Below are positions 7,904-16,666 of a DNA stretch of 64,000 nt, piece by piece. A model generated the notes under the pieces. It did not search any database. It had not been told where the DNA came from and was given only the letters and a program-made list of their open reading frames with translations. The DNA lies in assembly GCA_028277945.1 (NCBI GenBank), contig JANQFH010000008.1, positions 445,442-509,441 on the forward strand. The letters run 5' to 3'. A program made the translations under genes and the position numbers. The first letter of the stretch is position 1. Every line of letters begins with the position of its first letter. This DNA is from Oligoflexia bacterium (GTDB taxonomy: Bacteria > Bdellovibrionota_G > JANQFH01).

Positions 7904-9762
7904 TCTTTATGCAACGTGATCCAAGTAGCGATAAAGACCGGCTCACTGTCCGTATTCAAAACGACGAGCTAACGGAGTCCATTGATATTGACGAGTTACA
8001 GGGACTCAGTGGAGAGGCCGCTAGCAAGAAAAAGCCGCCGCTCCATTCACAAAAAGGTAAGTCTTTGCCTGATATTCTGTTGGCAACAACCACAATCACT
8101 CAAGCGCAATTGGACGAAGCCATAGCCCAGCAGCAGGAAGAGGGTAGCGGCGAGAGACTGCTAGGTGAAATCCTTATAAAGAAGAAACTCATTCGTGAAG
8201 ATGAACTTATGGCCGCGGTTGGTATGCAGCTTGGTATACCGATTTTAGACAAGATTAGCGCCGATGAACTTGATAGCGAACTTGTACGTAAGATACCAAT
8301 CAACTTCGCAAAAAAACATAACATGATCCCTGTAAAGCGTCAGGGTGATTTGGTAACTGTTGCCATTAGTAACACCCAAGACTTTGATCCACTCGACGAC
8401 GTAAGAATTCTACTGGAGTGCGACGTTCGTCCGGTTTTAGCAAAAAAGACCGACATTTTGGATGCCATCAACCGTATTTACGAGAGGTCAACAGAACAGG
8501 ATAGCGAATTGATCGAAGGCTTAGATGAAGTCAACGTTGACAGTCTGGCGCTTGAAGAGCCTCAGGACCTACTTGATGCCGCAGACGAGGCGCCCATTAT
8601 TCGTCTGGTCAATTCACTGCTCTTTCGGGCAGTTAAGGAGCGAGCTAGTGATGTGCATATTGAGCCATTCGAAACCGAGCTTGCCGTGCGCTATCGTATC
8701 GATGGCGTTCTCTATGACATTATGAAGTTGCCAAAAAAGGCACAAGCAAGCATTTCATCACGTATCAAGATCATGGGAAAGCTAGATATTGCTGAGAGGA
8801 GGGTGCCTCAAGATGGACGTATCAAGATAAAGATTGCTGGCAAGGATATAGACATTCGTTTATCCACACTTCCTACTTCGCATGGTGAGCGTATCGTCAT
8901 GCGTCTATTGGATAAGAGCAATGTCTTGCTGGATCTTACCGATATAGGCTTTTCAAAGCGACAGCTTGCTCTTATCGATAAGATCATTCGTAAACCCAAT
9001 GGAATCTTTCTTGTTACCGGTCCTACGGGTAGTGGTAAGACGACGACTCTCTATGGAGCGCTATCCAAGATTAATACCAGTGAGAAGAACATCATTACGG
9101 TAGAAGACCCGGTAGAGTACCAGCTCACCGGAATCGGCCAGATTCAGGTGAACCCAAAGGTGGATCTGACGTTTGCTAGTGGCCTGCGTTCTATTCTGCG
9201 TCAGGATCCAGATGTTATTATGGTTGGTGAGATTCGTGACCTCGAGACAGCCGAGATAGCCATTCAAGCCTCGCTTACCGGCCACCTTGTGCTCTCAACC
9301 ATCCATACGAATGATGCCGCCTCGTCGATTACCAGGCTCGTGGATATGGGCGTGGAGCCTTTTTTGGTCTCCTCATCTCTGGTGGCTATCCTAGCACAGC
9401 GTCTGGTAAGAGTGCTGTGTAAGGAGTGTCGTAGCGTGGTGAAACCTTCAGCGGCCGAGCTTGCGGAAATCGGTTTAAAACCAGAGCAGGCAGCGAGAAA
9501 GACAGTTTATCGGGCGCGTGGTTGTGAGAAGTGTTGGCAGACCGGATACTCAGGGAGAACCGGCATCTATGAACTCTTAACGATATCTGAACAGATCCGA
9601 TCGCTAATCCTAAAGCAAGCTGAAGCCAATGTGATCAAAAAGGTGGCACTGAAAGAGGGTTTTCAAACACTCAGAGAAGATGGCGCAAAGAAGGTTCTTG
9701 ATGGTATCACTACGATGGAAGAGGTTTTGAGAGTTACGCAGGAAGATACGCTGAACTCTTAG
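7900..9762 (+). CDS. gspE: Type II secretion ATPase E
   Basis: Cytoplasmic secretion ATPase that drives pseudopilus assembly. An N-terminal MshEN/T2SSE_N-like region (about 50-125, ending MQLGIPILDKI) is followed by the core ATPase: Walker A GPTGSGKTTT near residue 374, Asp/Walker B region DPDVIMVGEIRD, His box LSTIHTND, and a zinc-binding pair of CxxC motifs (CKEC and CEKC). It overlaps the gspD stop by 4 bp if it begins at GTG 7900; ATG at 7909 is the alternative and removes three residues. At about 620 residues it is longer than the classic 500-residue GspE because of the N-terminal region. MshEN domains can bind c-di-GMP, but the first half of that motif looks eroded here (SLPDILLATTT in place of R-L-G...). 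Confidence 0.96.
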   Translation: MIFMQRDPSSDKDRLTVRIQNDELTESIDIDELQGLSGEAASKKKPPLHSQKGKSLPDILLATTTITQAQLDEAIAQQQEEGSGERLLGEILIKKKLIREDELMAAVGMQLGIPILDKISADELDSELVRKIPINFAKKHNMIPVKRQGDLVTVAISNTQDFDPLDDVRILLECDVRPVLAKKTDILDAINRIYERSTEQDSELIEGLDEVNVDSLALEEPQDLLDAADEAPIIRLVNSLLFRAVKERASDVHIEPFETELAVRYRIDGVLYDIMKLPKKAQASISSRIKIMGKLDIAERRVPQDGRIKIKIAGKDIDIRLSTLPTSHGERIVMRLLDKSNVLLDLTDIGFSKRQLALIDKIIRKPNGIFLVTGPTGSGKTTTLYGALSKINTSEKNIITVEDPVEYQLTGIGQIQVNPKVDLTFASGLRSILRQDPDVIMVGEIRDLETAEIAIQASLTGHLVLSTIHTNDAASSITRLVDMGVEPFLVSSSLVAILAQRLVRVLCKECRSVVKPSAAELAEIGLKPEQAARKTVYRARGCEKCWQTGYSGRTGIYELLTISEQIRSLILKQAEANVIKKVALKEGFQTLREDGAKKVLDGITTMEEVLRVTQEDTLNS

Positions 9763-9772
9763 CTGTAGCCCT

Positions 9773-10990
9773 ATGCCGATCTTTGAATACAGAGGTGTTA
9801 ATGCTACTGGGAAGAATATCCGTGGTGTTGTTGATGCAGAGAGCCCACAATTAGCACGTGCCAAACTTCGTAGTGATGGTATCTATCTTACGGATCTATC
9901 CGAGGGTAGTAGCCAAAGAGTCAAGAGCAGTAAGGCTAGTGGTTTCGGCGCTGTTGTCAGGTCTCGAGACATTGCCATTATGACGCGACAGCTCTCTACG
10001 CTGATAAGCGCCGGTATTCCACTGGTAGAAAGCCTGTCGGCACTTGTGGAACAGACAGAACATCTCAAACTCAAACGTGTTGTCTCTGACGTACGTGAAA
10101 AGGTTAACGAGGGTTCTTCCTTGGCCGATGCCATGCGTACCCACAGGCGTGTCTTTAATAATCTCTACGCCAATATGGTGATGGCTGGAGAGTCAAGCGG
10201 AACCTTAGGTGTAGTGTTAGACAGATTGGCAGACTTTACTGAGGGCCAAATGAAACTGCGCAATCGGATCCTGCAGATTATGGCATATCCCTCCTTCATG
10301 CTGCTGATCGGTGTTACAGTTATGTTGTTTCTCTTTACCTTTGTTATTCCAAAAGTAACTACCATCTATGATAGTATTGATGCCGTATTACCGACCCCGA
10401 CATTGGTACTGATTACTGCTAGCAGTTTTTTAACCAACTATTGGTATTTCTTGCCGATTTTTGCCGCCCTGTTTATTTACACTTTGCGTGCCTATGTAGC
10501 ACGTGAGGAGGGGCGTCTTAAGGTTGATGCCTTGTTGTTGAAGATTCCGCTGCTCGGCAGCCTGATAAGAATGATTTCCATATCAAGGTTCACGCGCACC
10601 CTAGGGACTTTACTTTCTAGTGGTGTGCCACTGCTCTCTTCCATGGACATTGTCAAGAACGTGGTCAATAACCGGGTCATCAGCGGCGTCATAGACAGAG
10701 CGAGACAGGACATAAGTGAGGGAGATTCTGTCAACGCCCCTTTAAGAAGGAGTGGAGAGTTTCCACCCATGGTCACCCACATGATAGCAGTAGGTGAACG
10801 GACAGGTGCGCTTGATAAGATGCTGATCAAGGTGAGCGATGTTTACGATGATCAAGTCGATAGTCAAATTGTCACCTTTACTTCGCTTCTAGAGCCGGTG
10901 ATGATTGTCGCCATGGCTGTGACGGTTGGTTTCATTGTTCTTGCTGTTCTATTGCCACTTTTGGAACTGACGTCTAAATTAGGGATTTGA
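9773..10990 (+). CDS. gspF: Type II secretion inner-membrane platform protein F
   Basis: 405 residues with the usual duplicated T2SSF arrangement: N-terminal MPIFEYRGVNATGK, first cytoplasmic helical domain (about 65-165), membrane helices near 170-195 and 215-245, second cytoplasmic domain (about 270-370) and a final helix near 375-400. Conserved patterns such as FTRQL-type RDIAIMTRQLSTLISAGIPL and the repeat TRTLGTLLSSGVPLLSSM are present. The protein forms the core of the assembly platform contacting GspE and GspL. ATG follows the gspE stop after 10 bp; expression should be coupled to the operon. Confidence 0.95.
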   Translation: MPIFEYRGVNATGKNIRGVVDAESPQLARAKLRSDGIYLTDLSEGSSQRVKSSKASGFGAVVRSRDIAIMTRQLSTLISAGIPLVESLSALVEQTEHLKLKRVVSDVREKVNEGSSLADAMRTHRRVFNNLYANMVMAGESSGTLGVVLDRLADFTEGQMKLRNRILQIMAYPSFMLLIGVTVMLFLFTFVIPKVTTIYDSIDAVLPTPTLVLITASSFLTNYWYFLPIFAALFIYTLRAYVAREEGRLKVDALLLKIPLLGSLIRMISISRFTRTLGTLLSSGVPLLSSMDIVKNVVNNRVISGVIDRARQDISEGDSVNAPLRRSGEFPPMVTHMIAVGERTGALDKMLIKVSDVYDDQVDSQIVTFTSLLEPVMIVAMAVTVGFIVLAVLLPLLELTSKLGI

Positions 10991-11017
10991 TAACGATACA
11001 CTTTGATGGAGGAAAGC

Positions 11018-11482
11018 ATGCTGTTAAGAAGAATGAAATGTAGAGCTAATGGTTTTACACTGATCGAGGTAATGGTTGTGATGGTTATTATTGGCCTACT
11101 TACAGGACTTGTTGGTGTTAACGTCTTCAATCGACTAAAAAAGGCGAAAATCCAAACAGCCCGAACACAGATTTACAACCTAAGTCAGTCGTTAGACAGT
11201 TTCAAGCTCGATAATGGCTTTTATCCACTGACAGAACAGGGCATCGAAGCTCTGCTACAGAAACCCGTTGTTGGCAGGGTTCCTAAGTCTTATCCCAGTG
11301 GTGGCTATCTCAAACAAAAGACCGTTCCGACGGATCCCTGGGATGAGCCCTTTACCTACTTTAGCCCCGGTATCAACAATCCTGATTCCTATGATATTTC
11401 ATCGAAAGGGCCTGATAGAGAGGACGGCACAGCAGATGATGTAACCAACTGGAACAGCGGTAGTGAAAACGATCAGTTCTAA
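11018..11482 (+). CDS. gspG: Major pseudopilin G
   Basis: 154 residues. Start ATG 11018 is preceded at the right distance by GGAGG (11008-11012); a TTG 15 bp upstream is less likely. The leader ends at Gly12, followed by the mature start FTLIEVMVVMVIIGLL with Glu at +5, the signature of class III prepilins. The C-terminal globular part has the family's calcium-site region (PTDPWDEPFTYF, then SSKGPDREDGTADD). It is cleaved by the prepilin peptidase encoded at the window start and polymerises into the pseudopilus piston. The gspH start lies inside its 3' end. Confidence 0.96.
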   Translation: MLLRRMKCRANGFTLIEVMVVMVIIGLLTGLVGVNVFNRLKKAKIQTARTQIYNLSQSLDSFKLDNGFYPLTEQGIEALLQKPVVGRVPKSYPSGGYLKQKTVPTDPWDEPFTYFSPGINNPDSYDISSKGPDREDGTADDVTNWNSGSENDQF

Positions 11483-12041
11483 ATTTTCTTCGAGTGGCTT
11501 CACTTTAATAGAGTTACTCGCAGTTATCGTTCTCATCGCACTCATAATAGGTGTTGGAATTCCAAGGCTCAACCAAATCACTACGGTCAATCTAAGATCA
11601 GCAGCTAGAAGCGTGGCTGGCTTAATCAAGATTACCTATAACCGTGCGGCCATGGCAGGGGAGGAATACCGTCTGGCATTTGACTTGGACACTCAGGCTT
11701 ACTGGCTTGAAGTGCTTGTCGTGCAAGAGAGTGAAGAAAAGGAAAGTGAGGAAGAGAGAAAAAAGATTCCAAAGAGGGTCTTTGTAAGGACCAAGCGCTA
11801 TCTCGCTGAACCAGCTGAGCTACCAGCGGGTGTGGCGATAACCCGGTACTTTTACCCAGAAAAAGCTCGAGATCAGAGTAATGGCACTGTTTACCTGCAC
11901 TTCTACCCAAATGGCGAAATGAGCGGTGGTTACCTCTTTTTTAACTCAAGTGAAGATACAGCAGTCACCTTACAGATAAATCCACTTACAGGTCGAGTCA
12001 AAAGTCACAGAGGTGTTCTTGATGTTGCTAATACGACCTAG
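11463..12041 (+). CDS. gspH: Minor pseudopilin H
   Basis: 192 residues, GTG start overlapping the end of gspG by 20 bp. Prepilin leader ends at Gly12; mature start FTLIELLAVIVLIALI with Glu +5. Behind the helix is a beta-rich domain containing GEEYRLAFDLDTQAYWLEV, typical of GspH/FimT. A charged insertion (EESEEERKKIPKR-like stretch, about 88-105) sits in the middle. It probably joins the tip complex of the pseudopilus. Assignment rests on gene order as well as sequence, since minor pseudopilins diverge strongly. Confidence 0.85.
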   Translation: MKTISSKFSSSGFTLIELLAVIVLIALIIGVGIPRLNQITTVNLRSAARSVAGLIKITYNRAAMAGEEYRLAFDLDTQAYWLEVLVVQESEEKESEEERKKIPKRVFVRTKRYLAEPAELPAGVAITRYFYPEKARDQSNGTVYLHFYPNGEMSGGYLFFNSSEDTAVTLQINPLTGRVKSHRGVLDVANTT

Positions 12042-12549
12042 TTTACCTAGTAGATGCTCGTGCAGCTGTGGTTTTAGCTTTGTAGAAATCATGGCGGCCC
12101 TGGCTATTCTTGCGATAACTTTGGTAACCGTTATTATCGCACAGTCGCAGTCAATGGCGTTGGTTGAAAAAGCTCGAGATATATCTTTTGTAACTGAGGT
12201 TGCTAGAACAAAAATGGCTGAACTAGAACTCGAGTTTCATAGTAAGGGTTTTGGCGAGATCGATGAGAATATGAGTGGTGAGTTTGAAGAAGAAGAGCTT
12301 GCAGACTTGCGTTGGTCTTATGAACTCACAAAGATTGAAATTCCTGGAGTGGCTGGTTCTGAGAAGGCTGCAGCGTCAGGTGGTCCGGTCGGACTGGGGA
12401 TGATAAGCGATGCACTATCGAAGTCAATCCGGCAGCTGCAACTAAGAGTCTACTGGGGTAGTGAAGAAAAGGGTGAGTATCTTGAAATCGTCTCCTTACT
12501 AACAAATTCAAAGGAATTGCCAAGGATTAATGTTCCGAGTAAATCATGA
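12022..12549 (+). CDS. gspI: Minor pseudopilin I
   Basis: About 175 residues from ATG 12022, which has GAGGTG a few bases upstream; GTG at 12013 is an alternative. The gene overlaps the end of gspH. Prepilin cleavage site CGFSFVEIMAALAIL, with Glu at +5 of the mature protein. The short leader contains three cysteines, which is unusual. A mid-region AKMAELELEF resembles the conserved part of GspI after the helix. Expected role: tip complex with GspJ and GspK. Its stop overlaps the gspJ start (ATGA). Confidence 0.85.
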   Translation: MLLIRPSLPSRCSCSCGFSFVEIMAALAILAITLVTVIIAQSQSMALVEKARDISFVTEVARTKMAELELEFHSKGFGEIDENMSGEFEEEELADLRWSYELTKIEIPGVAGSEKAAASGGPVGLGMISDALSKSIRQLQLRVYWGSEEKGEYLEIVSLLTNSKELPRINVPSKS

Positions 12550-13328
12550 GCAGACGAATTGGATTTACATTTTTAGAGGTACTAATTGCGATTGTCATTC
12601 TGTCTAATGTGACCATAATGATATGGACAACCCTTTCTAACTCTTTTCGTATGCGCGATAAACTTGAAGAGGTAGAAGACAGAACCCATGTAGTGCGAAT
12701 GCTGTTTACAAGGCTAGACCGTGACCTGTCTATGGCCTACTTGGTAAAAGAGAAGAAATACCACACGGTTTTTATTGGTAAGGATGAAGGTGATAGCGAC
12801 GCTTTGACCTTCACAACCTTTAGCAACCGTGTCTACGGCGATGAAGAGGTGCCGCAGGCCGATCAGAATATAGTCTTTTACTATACAGAGACCAACCAAG
12901 AGAAGCCAGACCTCGTTGATGTTTATCGTTGGAGTTATCCCTTTATCGAGGACGATCAGTATTGGGGTGAGAAACGGGGTACGATAATCTTAGAGCGGGT
13001 GCGACAATTCGATATGCAGTATTATGATGGCAGTCAATACAAAGATGATTGGGATACACAACTTGCCGAGTTTGTTGGTAAGATGCCAAGAGGTGTGAAA
13101 GTATTGGTTGAGCTTGAAGAGCAGCGTCGCCTGACTGATCTTTTCACCATTCCTCTGAACAAGCCGCTGGCAGCCAAGGAGATCAAGGCACCAGCGAAAC
13201 AAGAGACAAAATCATCTAACCCGTCGACAACAGATAAGGAATCAACGCCTACGACGTCTGAGCCAAAAGAGAGCGGGGCAGATAGTGTTAAGAGCCCAGG
13301 CGCCGTACCGGCAGGAGACGAAGATTGA
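12546..13328 (+). CDS. gspJ: Minor pseudopilin J
   Basis: 260 residues. Very short leader (MSRRIG) followed by FTFLEVLIAIVILSNVTIM with Glu +5. The globular region holds GspJ-like elements (TRLDRDLSMAYLV, FYYTE). The last roughly 45 residues are a Ser/Thr/Lys/Glu-rich, probably disordered tail (SNPSTTDKESTPTTSEP and on) not usual in the family. ATGA overlap with gspI and a 4-bp overlap with gspK indicate translational coupling. Part of the pseudopilus tip with I and K. Confidence 0.88.
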   Translation: MSRRIGFTFLEVLIAIVILSNVTIMIWTTLSNSFRMRDKLEEVEDRTHVVRMLFTRLDRDLSMAYLVKEKKYHTVFIGKDEGDSDALTFTTFSNRVYGDEEVPQADQNIVFYYTETNQEKPDLVDVYRWSYPFIEDDQYWGEKRGTIILERVRQFDMQYYDGSQYKDDWDTQLAEFVGKMPRGVKVLVELEEQRRLTDLFTIPLNKPLAAKEIKAPAKQETKSSNPSTTDKESTPTTSEPKESGADSVKSPGAVPAGDED

Positions 13329-14440
13329 TTACCAAAGATTATAAGAAACAGGGTCGGCAGGAAGGCTTTGCGCTTTTGCTCAGTCTTGTCGTGGTTGTCA
13401 TTCTAACAACTCTAGTAGTGGAAGTAAGTTACTCCTCTAGAGTTGCAGCGACTGTAGCTGGCAACCACCGTGATGGCTTGAAAGCCTACTATCTTGCTAA
13501 GTCAGGTGTTGATATCTCTTTGCTGCGACTAGAGGTAGACAAGATCGTCGATCAACTTTCTGGAAAGAAGGATGACTTTGGTGAGCTGCATTGGTCGCTG
13601 CCATTGGCCTATCCTGAGGGCCTGGCATTGCTTACGGGTGCCCTTGAGAGCACCGGTATTACCCAAGAGGTGTCCGATCAGTTTCAGCAACAGTATGATA
13701 TAGGCGGCAGCCTGCAATCGGAAATCAGTGATGAAACAGCAAAAATCAATATCAATAGCATGAAGATCAATGGTACGACCCCAAATGGTACTTTTTTACT
13801 CTTCCAAAACCTACTTTTTTTAGAGGAGTTCAAGGATTTTTTTAAAGAGCGGAAACAACTAGATGTTATCTACAATCTTATTGATTGGATGGACAAAGAT
13901 GGCCAGGCACGAGGTATCCAAGGGGGTCTAGAGGACTACTACTATCAATCTCTACCACAGCCCTATCATGCAAAAAATGGCCCTTTCTTTTCAGTGGGCG
14001 AGTTGCGGTTGGTAAAAGAGATGGACTCTGTGCTCCTTGAAGCGCTGCTTCCCTATGTCTCGGTGTTTCCCTACTCAACAACGGCCTACCTAGGGGCTAA
14101 CTACGGCAAGGTTAATATCAATACCGCTCCAGCAACTGTTATTGCCGCTCTGTTTGATAGACAACAGGTGTATTCTCCTGAAGAACTGGCAGGGAAAATC
14201 ACAGAACGACGCGAAGAGCGACCTTTTGGTTCTACTGAGGATTTCTATAAGACTTTAGAGTCTCTGTGGGGCGTACCTAAGGACTATATACTTAAGGATA
14301 TTCAGTCGATGTTAACCGTACGCAGCGATACCTTTCATGTAAAGAGTGTTGGACTGGTTAATGACTCTTCGATCACAATAGAAGTCGTTGTTGACCGGGC
14401 TGCAACGACTCCAGAATTTTTTTATTGGCGAGTAATTTGA
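13325..14440 (+). CDS. gspK: Minor pseudopilin K
   Basis: 371 residues. TTG start overlapping the gspJ stop, with GGAG (13314-13317) upstream. The leader ends at Gly14 before FALLLSLVVVVILTTLVV; position +5 is Leu rather than Glu, which is characteristic of GspK, the tip subunit. The large globular part has ETAKININSMK and YGKVNINTAPATVIAALF, both typical of the GspK helical insertion. It caps the pseudopilus tip. gspL starts 1 bp after its stop. Confidence 0.92.
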   Translation: MITKDYKKQGRQEGFALLLSLVVVVILTTLVVEVSYSSRVAATVAGNHRDGLKAYYLAKSGVDISLLRLEVDKIVDQLSGKKDDFGELHWSLPLAYPEGLALLTGALESTGITQEVSDQFQQQYDIGGSLQSEISDETAKININSMKINGTTPNGTFLLFQNLLFLEEFKDFFKERKQLDVIYNLIDWMDKDGQARGIQGGLEDYYYQSLPQPYHAKNGPFFSVGELRLVKEMDSVLLEALLPYVSVFPYSTTAYLGANYGKVNINTAPATVIAALFDRQQVYSPEELAGKITERREERPFGSTEDFYKTLESLWGVPKDYILKDIQSMLTVRSDTFHVKSVGLVNDSSITIEVVVDRAATTPEFFYWRVI

Positions 14441-14441
14441 A

Positions 14442-16085
14442 ATGGCACACAGAGTTCTCGGTCTCGATATTGGTAGTTATTCGATCAAAGCAGCAGTATT
14501 TGAAACGACCTTTAGATCTTTTCAAATTACTGATCTCTATGAGTCGAGGCCTCTACACATTGATGAGCTGTCAAAGGAGGAGAGCCACAAGGCTCAGTCG
14601 AAAGCGTTAGCCCGTTTCATAACCGATAATGCTATCCCGATCGAGATGGTCATTGGCAGCCTATCTGGATCGAAGGTGAGTCACCGTAAGATGACCCTGC
14701 CTTTTAAAGATCGTAAACAGATTGAGAAAGTTCTTCCTTTTGAGCTCGAAAATTTTCTGCCTTTTGAAATTGAAGACTTGGTTGTCGATTTCGACATTAC
14801 AAAAAGGCAGAAAAACCAAACTACGTTGCAGGCGTACGCAGTAAAGAAAGAATTCTTGCGTCAGTATCTCGATCTCTATGAATCGGTTGGATGCGATCCC
14901 AAAATAATTGATGTGGATGTGTTAGCGTTAGGTAATGTGGCACACGTAAGCAACCTACCTATTGAAGGCGAGTGTGTCATACTGGATATCGGACATCAAA
15001 AGACCTCTCTTTCGATTCTAAGTGACGGCAAGGCAGTGGCGGTGCGTACTTTTTTCAACGGTGGGCACGCCATTACGGATGCACTGCGCCGAGAGTTTGA
15101 TCTGACTTACCAACAGGCCGAAGAGGTGAAGCACAAGTACGCAGCAGTAGATCCAGGAGAAGTGACGGGTAGTGAGAATCGGCAAGAAAAAATCGTCAAG
15201 TGTATTAGCGAGGTGCTTCAACCACTGATTGTGGACATTGGGCAAACAATTCAGAATTACGAGTCAAGCTCTGAGAGTGATACAAAGATAGAGACCATTT
15301 TCTTGTGCGGTGGGAGTTCTTTAGTGCGTGGTATTGACCGTCTCATTACGGAGACGACGGGCAGAAACGTAGATTGGGTACACTGTATTCAAGATGAAAG
15401 TCGGCTTGAAACAAAAATTGGTAAAAAAGAAGCTGTTATGATTCAGGCGATCAGTCTCGGCCTAAGGACAGGTATTCGTGGCGTAGCTTTAGACCGGCTG
15501 TCCGCAACGAATTTTCGTAAGGGCGAGTTTGCCGTCGTGAAAAGCTATACAGCATTGAAGGAGAAAACGCGTTTCTATGGCATCTGGGCCGCAGTCTTTG
15601 TTGGCCTGCTGATTCTACAGTTTGTCGTTAGTTATGGGCTGCGTTCGAAACAAGTAGATACGGTTCGTCGAGGAATTATTCAAAATATTGAAAAGACAGT
15701 GCCAGATTTTCCGAAGGGTAGAGTAAAAACGCCGAAGCAGGCGCTTAACATCATGCAGACACGCATACGAGATTTTCAGGACAAGGTAGATTTACTTACC
15801 AGTGGACTAAAGAGCATTACTGCTCTCGATATTTTGCGAGAAGTAAGCTCACGTATTCCAAAATCCATTGTGATAGACGTGACAGAGATCAGTATCGATC
15901 GTAATAAGGTGTTTATTAAGGGTGATACGGACAGCTTCACTTCGGTAGATAAGATTGTTTCGTTTTTAAGCAAGTATGAAAAATTTCAGAAGGTTGATAA
16001 AGGAGCAATTTCTGACGCTCCCAACTCAGCAAAAAAACGCTTTACGATAAATATAGTCGTTGGCGATAAGGAGGAAGCTGGGTGA
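14442..16085 (+). CDS. gspL: Type II secretion protein L (PilM-like actin fold)
   Basis: 547 residues: N-terminal actin-like cytoplasmic domain of the PilM type (HRVLGLDIGSYSIKAAVFE; second phosphate-like motif ECVILDIGHQKTSLSIL; IETIFLCGGSSLVRGID), one membrane helix at about 380-402, then a periplasmic ferredoxin-like domain with a short coiled segment. GspL recruits the ATPase GspE to the membrane and pairs with GspM. The cytoplasmic part keeps PilM-like nucleotide-site motifs more clearly than enterobacterial GspL does, so the protein looks like a PilM plus PilN-like fusion. It overlaps gspM by 4 bp. Confidence 0.9.
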   Translation: MAHRVLGLDIGSYSIKAAVFETTFRSFQITDLYESRPLHIDELSKEESHKAQSKALARFITDNAIPIEMVIGSLSGSKVSHRKMTLPFKDRKQIEKVLPFELENFLPFEIEDLVVDFDITKRQKNQTTLQAYAVKKEFLRQYLDLYESVGCDPKIIDVDVLALGNVAHVSNLPIEGECVILDIGHQKTSLSILSDGKAVAVRTFFNGGHAITDALRREFDLTYQQAEEVKHKYAAVDPGEVTGSENRQEKIVKCISEVLQPLIVDIGQTIQNYESSSESDTKIETIFLCGGSSLVRGIDRLITETTGRNVDWVHCIQDESRLETKIGKKEAVMIQAISLGLRTGIRGVALDRLSATNFRKGEFAVVKSYTALKEKTRFYGIWAAVFVGLLILQFVVSYGLRSKQVDTVRRGIIQNIEKTVPDFPKGRVKTPKQALNIMQTRIRDFQDKVDLLTSGLKSITALDILREVSSRIPKSIVIDVTEISIDRNKVFIKGDTDSFTSVDKIVSFLSKYEKFQKVDKGAISDAPNSAKKRFTINIVVGDKEEAG

Positions 16086-16660
16086 TGGACTTCAACCTCG
16101 ACTTTGTTAAACAAATTCGTCTTGATCACGTCAAAGACTACTACCTGCGCCTTTCAGAGAGAGAGCGTTATATTGTGTTGGGGGTGACTAGTTTTGTGGT
16201 TCTAATCTTGGTTGTTGTAACAATTACCACGGCAATGGGATCTCTAGCAAAACTAAAACGACAAATACGTGCCGACCGTGAAATTGCCCTGCAGATGGAG
16301 AGGCTAAAGGAAGACTACGCAAAGTCGCGAAGAGAAGTCGAGAGGCTCGAAGCTCTGATCGATCGAACGCCGTCCTCGTTTTCTCTTACCACCTATCTTG
16401 AGAGTCTTGCGCAGCGTTTTGATGTCTCTCCTGATTCTATGAACCCAAAACCAGCGCCACCAAATGACCTCTATAATGAGACCCAGGTTGAAGTTCGTCT
16501 GCTCAAAGTGACTCTGCCGGCACTCACAGATTACCTCTTTAACATTGAGAACTCTAAAGGTGTTATTCGGATCAACAGCCTAAATGTGAAGCCAAACTAT
16601 ACAGATCCAGCCTTTTTAAATGTTAGTTTTTCTGTTAGCGCATTTACTCCGAAAAAGTAG
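16082..16660 (+). CDS. gspM: Type II secretion protein M
   Basis: 192 residues: cytoplasmic N-terminus, one membrane helix (about 34-55), a charged coiled-coil (KRQIRADREIALQMERLKED, about 58-95) and a small periplasmic ferredoxin-like domain ending in LNVKPNYTDPAFLNVSFSVS. This resembles GspM/PilO, the partner of GspL. GTG at 16082 or the adjacent ATG at 16085 can start it. Identification depends on gene order plus topology, since the family is weakly conserved. Confidence 0.85.
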   Translation: MMDFNLDFVKQIRLDHVKDYYLRLSERERYIVLGVTSFVVLILVVVTITTAMGSLAKLKRQIRADREIALQMERLKEDYAKSRREVERLEALIDRTPSSFSLTTYLESLAQRFDVSPDSMNPKPAPPNDLYNETQVEVRLLKVTLPALTDYLFNIENSKGVIRINSLNVKPNYTDPAFLNVSFSVSAFTPKK

Positions 16661-16666
16661 TCAACG

